A stretch of 5,134 nucleotides of DNA, taken from positions 1 through 5,134 of the forward strand of contig JACDBR010000238.1 in assembly GCA_013694825.1 (NCBI GenBank), written 5' to 3'. The notes under the pieces were generated by a model. That model was not told the origin of the DNA, did not search any database, and worked only from the letters and a program-made list of their open reading frames with translations. The position numbers were made by a program, and so were the translations under genes. The stretch comes from Solirubrobacterales bacterium. Lineage in GTDB: Bacteria; Actinomycetota; Thermoleophilia; Solirubrobacterales; 70-9. Of this stretch, positions 1 to 3,809 are shown piece after piece. Numbering within the stretch: the stretch's first letter is position 1; each line of letters starts with the position of its first letter.

Positions 1-182
1 AGCAGCTCGCCCGGGGCGACATCGAGGCGCTGGTGCACGCCCAGAGGGGCTTCGCCCGCCGCCAGCTCACCTGGCTTCGCCGAATGCCCGGGCTGCGACT
101 GATCAAGCGCGATGGGCGCAGCGACTCCGAGGTCGCCGGCGAGCTCGCTGCGCTGCTCGAAGGCTCAGATGCCGACCCCTGA
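1..182 (+). CDS. miaA: tRNA dimethylallyltransferase MiaA, C-terminal fragment
   Basis: This is the last 59 codons of a gene that enters from the left edge; the reading frame begins at base 3 and the TGA stop is at 180-182. MiaA transfers the dimethylallyl group to N6 of A37 in tRNAs that read UNN codons. The visible part contains FARRQLTWLRR at roughly residues 18-28 of the fragment, which matches the (Y/F)A(R/K)RQxTWxR signature near the C-terminus of MiaA. An acidic tail ending in SDADP follows. The catalytic N-terminal part (P-loop, isopentenyl site) is outside the window, so integrity cannot be judged. dapF begins 14 nt after the stop. The miaA-dapF pairing is familiar in actinobacterial chromosomes, which supports the call. 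Identification rests on one motif plus synteny. Confidence 0.87.
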   Translation, partial: QLARGDIEALVHAQRGFARRQLTWLRRMPGLRLIKRDGRSDSEVAGELAALLEGSDADP

Positions 183-188
183 GATACT
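183..188 (+). promoter_or_regulatory. Weak -10-like box for a possible leaderless dapF transcript
   Basis: GATACT begins directly after the miaA stop codon. Exactly 8 nt separate it from the dapF GTG at 197, the same spacing as the three TAGNCT boxes elsewhere in this window. It keeps the A at position 2 and the T at position 6 of a TANNNT -10 element but has G at position 1. dapF may equally be read only by read-through from miaA. I weight it by its spacing, not by its sequence. Confidence 0.3.
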
Positions 189-196
189 GCCGCCCG

Positions 197-1036
197 GTGC
201 GATTCGAGAAGTGGCAGGCGCTCGGCAACGACTACATCGTGATCGAGGCCACCGCGCTCCCATGGGAGCTGACGCCACGGCGCATCGCGGCGATCTGCGC
301 GGCCCACTTTGGCGTCGGCTCGGACGGGATCCTGCTGCTCGTCGAGGCCGAGGAGGAGCGTCACGTCGCCCGGCTTCGGATCTTCAACCCGGACGGCTCG
401 GAGGCCGAGCTGTCGGGGAACGGGGCCCGCGAGGCCGTTCTCTATCTGCGCCGTAGCGGCTGGGTCGATCGCGACGAGTTCGCGATCATCACCGCCGCCG
501 GCGAGATCCGCCCGGTGATCACAGGCCCCGGCGAAGTCCGGATGGAGCTCGGCAGCGCCCGGCTGGCCTCGGCTGACTTTCCCTCCGGCGGCCGCGACGG
601 ACGCGGAACCGTCCACTCGAACGGCCGCGAATGGGGCTTCCAGCACGTCAACGTGGGCAACCCTCAATGCGTGATCGAGGTCGGCGATGAGCTCGAGTCG
701 CTCGATCTGGAAGCGATCGGGCCCCAGATCGAGCGCAGCGAGCTGTTTCCCAACCGCACCAATGTCTCCTTCATCCGGGTCGATGCCGCGCGAGTACGGG
801 CACGGATCTTCGAGCGTGGGGTCGGGGTGAGCCTGTCCTCGGGCACGGGCGCCAGCGGGGCCGCCGTGGCCGCCCACCTGCGCGGCGCACCGAGTCCGGT
901 CACGGTCGAGCTCGACGGCGGCGAGCTGACGGTCGAGGTCGGGGCGGCGCTCGAGCTGACGCTGATCGGCTCCGCCGAGCCGGTGTTCACGGCCGAGCTC
1001 TCGGATGAATTCATCGCCCGGCTGACTGCGCTCTAA
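197..1036 (+). CDS. dapF: DapF-family diaminopimelate epimerase with both catalytic cysteines replaced by serine
   Basis: The protein has 279 aa, a normal DapF length, and its predicted role is cytoplasmic epimerization of LL-DAP to meso-DAP for peptidoglycan and lysine. Family landmarks in order are: ALGND at 8-12, GVGSDGILLL at 39-48, RIFNPDGSEAELSGNGAR at 61-78, VNVGNPQCV at 151-159, NRTNVSFIRV at 186-195 and RIFERGVG at 203-210 followed by SSGTGAS at 214-220. The two pseudosymmetric halves and the substrate-binding Asn, Glu and Arg positions (N155, N189, E206, R207) are kept. The residues before GNG and GTG, normally the Cys pair (Cys73/Cys217 in Haemophilus influenzae), are Ser73 and Ser215, and the usual GNPH is GNPQ. 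The only cysteines, C34 and C158, are elsewhere. The GTG start is chosen because the canonical N-terminus begins there and no upstream in-frame ATG or GTG exists before the miaA stop region. No Shine-Dalgarno is seen. Adjacent dapL argues for a DAP role, but another PLP-independent epimerase specificity is possible. Confidence 0.88.
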   Translation: MRFEKWQALGNDYIVIEATALPWELTPRRIAAICAAHFGVGSDGILLLVEAEEERHVARLRIFNPDGSEAELSGNGAREAVLYLRRSGWVDRDEFAIITAAGEIRPVITGPGEVRMELGSARLASADFPSGGRDGRGTVHSNGREWGFQHVNVGNPQCVIEVGDELESLDLEAIGPQIERSELFPNRTNVSFIRVDAARVRARIFERGVGVSLSSGTGASGAAVAAHLRGAPSPVTVELDGGELTVEVGAALELTLIGSAEPVFTAELSDEFIARLTAL

Positions 1037-1090
1037 ATGGCGTCCTGCCTGCCGATGGCCTAGCTCCAACGGCTTCGAGGGCTTGCGTGA

Positions 1091-1107
1091 CCCGCGAAGG
1101 TCGCGGG
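1091..1107 (+). terminator. GC-rich stem-loop downstream of dapF, possible terminator
   Basis: CCCGCGA and TCGCGGG form a perfect 7-bp stem with the loop AGG, 54 nt after the dapF stop. No T-tract follows (the next bases are GTATCTGG), so it is not a classical intrinsic terminator. It could be a weak GC-hairpin terminator, an mRNA 3'-end stabilizer, or chance in GC-rich DNA. It sits upstream of the proposed dapL promoter, where a boundary between transcripts would be expected. Confidence 0.3.
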
Positions 1108-1124
1108 GTATCTGGCAGGGGGTG

Positions 1125-1140
1125 ACCGGCACCGGCCGGT
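1125..1140 (+). promoter_or_regulatory. Inverted repeat / palindrome upstream of the dapL promoter
   Basis: ACCGGC (1125-1130) and GCCGGT (1135-1140) are inverted copies 4 nt apart, and ACCGGCCGGT at 1131-1140 is itself a perfect 10-bp palindrome. The palindrome ends 16 nt before the TAGGCT box at 1157, so it covers the place where a -35 element would lie. An operator is conceivable. In DNA this rich in CCGG a chance palindrome is also quite likely. Confidence 0.25.
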
Positions 1141-1156
1141 ACGGCGCTCGACCATC

Positions 1157-1162
1157 TAGGCT
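1157..1162 (+). promoter_or_regulatory. -10 box TAGGCT for a leaderless dapL transcript
   Basis: TAGGCT is followed by 8 nt (GGCGGGCG) and then the dapL ATG at 1171. It fits the TANNNT form of a sigma-70-type -10 element. A start of transcription 7-9 nt downstream would fall within 0-2 nt of the ATG, giving a leaderless mRNA. No purine-rich Shine-Dalgarno is placed before the ATG, which agrees. No convincing -35 hexamer is visible 16-18 nt upstream. The same arrangement recurs at 2421 and 3796. Confidence 0.6.
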
Positions 1163-1170
1163 GGCGGGCG

Positions 1171-2361
1171 ATGTCGGGAGAAGCTGGGAAGCGTTCGCTG
1201 AGTAAGCCCTCTCGGCGGCTCGAGGCAATCCCTCCTTACATGTTCGCGGAGCTCTCGCGGCGGGTCGCCGAGAAGCGCTCTCAGGGCATCGACGTGATCA
1301 GCCTCGGCATCGGCGATCCCGACCGGCCGACCTTCGACTACGTCGTCGAGGCGATGCGAGCAGCGGTCGCCAATCCCTCGACGCATCAGTACCCCTCGAA
1401 CCGTGGTCGCGAGGAGTTCCGTGACGCCTTCGCGCGCTTCTACCGAGACCGCTTCGGAGTTCAGATAGATCCCGAGCGCGAGGTGATCCCGGCAATCGGC
1501 GCGAAGGAATGCATCTACAACCTCTGCTTCGCCTTCCTCGATCCCGGCGACGTCGCGCTGGCGGCCGACCCGGGCTACCCGGTCTATACGGCCGGTCCGG
1601 CGCTCGCCGGTGCGCAGGCCGTACCGCTGCCGCTCGTGCCGGAGCTGAACTTCGTCCCCGATCTCGACGCGATCGGGGAGCAGACGCTCGAGCGCGCACG
1701 GCTGATCTTTCTCAACTACCCGAACAACCCGACCGGCGCGGTCGTCCCGCAAGGCTTCTTCGACCGTGTCGTGGAGCTCGCCCGCGAGCATCAGATCCTC
1801 GTCGTCCACGACAACGCGTACAGCGAGACCACCTACGACGGCTACGTCGCGCCCAGCTTCCTCGCCACGCCGGGTGCCAAGCAGGTCGGGGTCGAGGTCT
1901 TCTCGCTCTCCAAGGGCTACATCATGACCGGCTGGCGGTGCGCGGCGATCCTCGGCAACGCGGAGGCCGTCGACTCCTACTGGCGACTCAAGACGAACAT
2001 CGACTCGGGGCTCCACGAGGCGGTGCAGCTCGCCGGCGTCGCGGCACTCGACGGCCCGCGCGAGCCGCTCGAGCAGATGAACGAGATCTACGCTCGCCGC
2101 CGCGACCTCGTGGTCACGGCCCTGCGGGAGATCGGCGTCCAGGTCAACTCGCCAAGGGGCACGATCTACGTCTGGGCGCCGGTGCCAGAGGGACATACTT
2201 CGACCTCGTTCGCCGAGCTGGTTCTCGACCGGGCAGCCGTCGTGATCTCGCCCGGCTCGATGTACGGCGACAATGGAGAGGGCTTCTTCCGTATCTCGCT
2301 GACGACGCCCGACGAGCGCATCGCCGAGGCCGTCGGCAGGATGCGCGATCACCTCACCTGA
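1171..2361 (+). CDS. dapL: LL-diaminopimelate aminotransferase (DapL)
   Basis: This 396-aa fold-type I PLP aminotransferase is predicted to convert L-2,3,4,5-tetrahydrodipicolinate plus glutamate directly to LL-DAP and 2-oxoglutarate in the cytoplasm. Sequence hallmarks of the DapL/MTH52-type branch are: IPPYMFAEL at 20-28, VISLGIGDPDRPT at 42-54, HQYPSNRGREEFR at 72-84, ADPGYPVYTAG at 132-142, LNYPNNPTGAV at 181-191, VVHDNAYSETTYDGYVAPSF at 211-230 and SLSKGYIMTGWR at 245-256. The predicted Schiff-base lysine is K248, the cofactor contacts N186, D214 and Y217, and the carboxylate-binding arginine R374 in FFRISL. Length and all key residues look intact. The ATG at 1171 is preferred because TAGGCT-N8 precedes it; about 18 residues then come before the conserved core. 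It follows dapF by 134 nt, so the two DAP steps are neighbours but probably have a separate promoter. A broader-specificity aspartate or alanine aminotransferase is the main alternative; the motif-by-motif likeness to DapL makes that less likely. Confidence 0.88.
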   Translation: MSGEAGKRSLSKPSRRLEAIPPYMFAELSRRVAEKRSQGIDVISLGIGDPDRPTFDYVVEAMRAAVANPSTHQYPSNRGREEFRDAFARFYRDRFGVQIDPEREVIPAIGAKECIYNLCFAFLDPGDVALAADPGYPVYTAGPALAGAQAVPLPLVPELNFVPDLDAIGEQTLERARLIFLNYPNNPTGAVVPQGFFDRVVELAREHQILVVHDNAYSETTYDGYVAPSFLATPGAKQVGVEVFSLSKGYIMTGWRCAAILGNAEAVDSYWRLKTNIDSGLHEAVQLAGVAALDGPREPLEQMNEIYARRRDLVVTALREIGVQVNSPRGTIYVWAPVPEGHTSTSFAELVLDRAAVVISPGSMYGDNGEGFFRISLTTPDERIAEAVGRMRDHLT

Positions 2362-2405
2362 TCGGCCGTGCCCGGACCACGTGATCTCCGCGCCTGAGCG
2401 CCTCA

Positions 2406-2411
2406 TAGGCT
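2406..2411 (+). promoter_or_regulatory. Upstream copy of a tandem TAGNCT promoter box
   Basis: TAGGCTGGCCGGCG here differs at one of 14 positions from the dapL promoter segment starting at 1157. The triplet at the equivalent start-codon position is TTA, not ATG or GTG. It lies exactly 15 nt before a second box, TAGCCT at 2421. It may be an alternative -10 box or a decayed duplicate. Confidence 0.4.
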
Positions 2412-2420
2412 GGCCGGCGT

Positions 2421-2426
2421 TAGCCT
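2421..2426 (+). promoter_or_regulatory. -10 box TAGCCT upstream of the cyclase gene
   Basis: TAGCCT is followed by 8 nt (GCGGCGCG) and then an ATG at 2435, the same geometry as at dapL and hflX. The ATG it points to is not the in-frame start of the cyclase gene, which begins with GTG at 2452. Transcription would start at about 2433-2435 and leave a leader of only about 17-19 nt before the GTG. Confidence 0.5.
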
Positions 2427-2434
2427 GCGGCGCG

Positions 2435-2455
2435 ATGGAGCCAGAGCCGGCGTGA
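2435..2455 (+). CDS. Possible six-codon leader ORF (MEPEPA) overlapping the cyclase start
   Basis: The ATG at 2435 sits 8 nt after TAGCCT, exactly where a leaderless start is expected. It reads MEPEPA and stops at TGA 2453-2455, so stop and downstream start overlap as GTGA (2452-2455), a classic arrangement for translational coupling. The peptide is too short for any conservation argument from a single sequence. Two alternatives exist. First, GGAG at 2437-2440 may be a distant Shine-Dalgarno (11 nt) for the GTG. Second, one base may be missing between 2438 and 2452: adding one would fuse MEPEPA to the cyclase protein and make this ATG the true start. Confidence 0.3.
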   Translation: MEPEPA

Positions 2456-3786
2456 GGGCCCCGGTCCGCTACGCGCGCTCGGGGGAGCTTCGGATCGCCC
2501 ACCGCAGCTTCGGCGCGGGCGAACGGGACGTGCTCGTCGTGCTGCCGACGATCGGCACCGTCGAGCTGCTCGACGAGCATCCGGCCCGCGACCTGATCGA
2601 GCGCATCATGCGCTTCGCCAGGGTGATCTCATGGGATCGGCGCGGGACCGGCCTCTCCGATCCGACCCCCGGGGCGCCCACCCTCGAGGAGCAGATGGAG
2701 GACGCCAAGGCGGTGCTCGACGCCGTCGGGGCATCGCGGGTCGTGCTGGCCGCCGAGGCCGAGGCAGCCGCGCTGGCGGTGATGATCGCCGCCACCTATC
2801 CCGAGCGGGTCAGCCGCATGGTGCTCCTGAACGGGATCCCGCGCATGACCCGCGCCGAGGACTACGAATGGGCCTGGGATGCCGAGGAGAGGCGCAGCTC
2901 CCTCGTGGAGCCGATGCTCGCGCGCTGGGGCAGCGGCGAGACGGGCAGCCTGCTGGCGCCGGTTCTGGCCGGACGCGACCCCTCGTTCACGGACTGGTGG
3001 GGGCGCTGGGAGCGGATCTCCTCCTCACCGGGCCGCGCGAGCAGCCAGCTCGAGCTGATGGGACGAATCGACGTCCGAGCGATCCTGTCGCGCGTCCAGG
3101 CGCCGACTCTCGTCTGCGATCGTCCCGAGGCCGCGGGCATAGATTCGCGCCACGCCCGCTATCTGTCGGAGCACATCCCCGACGCCGAGCTCCGCGAGCT
3201 GCCGGGCCGCGACGTGATCTCCTTCGGTGACGGGCTCGATGCTTATGCCGATGCGCTCGAGGAGTACGCCTGCGGCAGCGTCACGGCCGACCTCGGCCAG
3301 CGTGTCCTGGCGACCGTGCTGTTCACCGACATCGTGGGCTCGACCGAGCTCGCGGCGCGCATCGGCGACCGTGGCTGGCGTGCCGTCCTGGAGCGCCACG
3401 ACGCGCTCAGTCGCGAGGAGATCGGTGGCTTCGGCGGCAGCGCGGTCAAGTCGACGGGCGACGGCTTTCTGGCCACCTTCGACGGCCCGGCGCGGGCAGC
3501 GCGGTGCGCCAGGCGGCTCCTCGACCGTGCCTCCGCCGAGCTGGAGCTGACCCTCCGCGCCGGCCTGCACACCGGCGAGGTCGAGCGGATCGGCGCCGAC
3601 GTCGGCGGGATGGCGGTCCACATCGGCTCGCGGATCGCCGCATTGGCGGGACCGGGGGAGGCGCTCGCCTCCTCGACCGTCCGCGACCTCGTCGCCGGAT
3701 CGGGGATCGAGTTCGCCGAGCACGGCGAGACCGAGTTGCGCGGCGTGCCCGGACGCTGGCACCTGCTCGCCGTCCACAGCGGCTGA
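2452..3786 (+). CDS. Alpha/beta-hydrolase-fold (degenerate) – class III adenylate/guanylate cyclase fusion
   Basis: This 444-aa protein has two domains and no visible signal peptide or membrane segment, so it is probably cytosolic. Residues 1-272 follow the alpha/beta-hydrolase fold seen in many actinobacterial cyclases (VRYARSGELRIAH at 5-17, ISWDRRGTGLSD at 59-70, IAATYPERVSRMVLLNG at 112-128). The nucleophile elbow, usually GVSEGG, is AEAEAA at 101-106, with Ala103 at the Ser position. By alignment the acid is Ala227 and the His position is Val255, so it is probably a non-catalytic sensor domain. Residues 284-444 are a class III cyclase that makes cAMP or cGMP. Metal-binding aspartates are D293 (FTDIVGST) and D337 (STGDGF). 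K333 and D383 favour ATP. R394 is kept, and H390 replaces the usual transition-state Asn, as is common in this subfamily. The GTG at 2452 fits the family N-terminus; the upstream ATG at 2435 is out of frame. cAMP as the product is inferred from two residues only. Confidence 0.85.
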   Translation: MRAPVRYARSGELRIAHRSFGAGERDVLVVLPTIGTVELLDEHPARDLIERIMRFARVISWDRRGTGLSDPTPGAPTLEEQMEDAKAVLDAVGASRVVLAAEAEAAALAVMIAATYPERVSRMVLLNGIPRMTRAEDYEWAWDAEERRSSLVEPMLARWGSGETGSLLAPVLAGRDPSFTDWWGRWERISSSPGRASSQLELMGRIDVRAILSRVQAPTLVCDRPEAAGIDSRHARYLSEHIPDAELRELPGRDVISFGDGLDAYADALEEYACGSVTADLGQRVLATVLFTDIVGSTELAARIGDRGWRAVLERHDALSREEIGGFGGSAVKSTGDGFLATFDGPARAARCARRLLDRASAELELTLRAGLHTGEVERIGADVGGMAVHIGSRIAALAGPGEALASSTVRDLVAGSGIEFAEHGETELRGVPGRWHLLAVHSG

Positions 3787-3795
3787 CGGCGCCCC

Positions 3796-3801
3796 TAGAC
3801 T
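3796..3801 (+). promoter_or_regulatory. -10 box TAGACT for a leaderless hflX transcript
   Basis: TAGACT begins 9 nt after the cyclase stop codon and is followed by 8 nt (CGGTCGCG) and the hflX GTG at 3810. It fits TANNNT, and the spacing equals that at dapL. A transcript starting 7-9 nt downstream would have essentially no leader, and no Shine-Dalgarno is seen before the GTG. hflX could therefore be expressed apart from the cyclase gene despite the 23-nt gap. No clear -35 is visible. Confidence 0.55.
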
Positions 3802-3809
3802 CGGTCGCG

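Noticed and set aside
413..841. The idea that the two DapF serines are sequencing errors
   Set aside because: Both codons are TCG. Each would need two base changes to become a Cys codon, at two separate places in an otherwise intact frame, so error is very unlikely.
1037..1063. Eight-codon ORF MASCLPMA starting directly after the dapF TAA
   Set aside because: It has no promoter box, ribosome-binding site or overlap with a following gene. A chance ATG after a stop codon is the simpler explanation.
2347..2363. GATCA/TGATC inverted repeat at the dapL stop codon as a terminator
   Set aside because: The stem is only 5 bp with a 7-nt loop, has few GC pairs and no T-tract, so it would be unstable.
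2390..2403. Direct repeat GCGCCT-GA-GCGCCT in the dapL-cyclase gap
   Set aside because: It is only six bases repeated twice in GC-rich DNA, with no further copies or symmetry. It is too weak to call an operator.
1156..2580. 474-codon open frame on the minus strand, antisense to dapL
   Set aside because: It has no recognisable protein motifs, is rich in Arg/Asp/Glu/Val as expected from reading GC-rich codons backwards, and lies opposite an intact, well-recognised gene. A long antisense frame is common at this GC content.
3025..3777. 250-codon minus-strand open frame opposite the cyclase gene
   Set aside because: It has low-complexity composition and no domain resemblance, and it is a frame shadow of the cyclase coding sequence.
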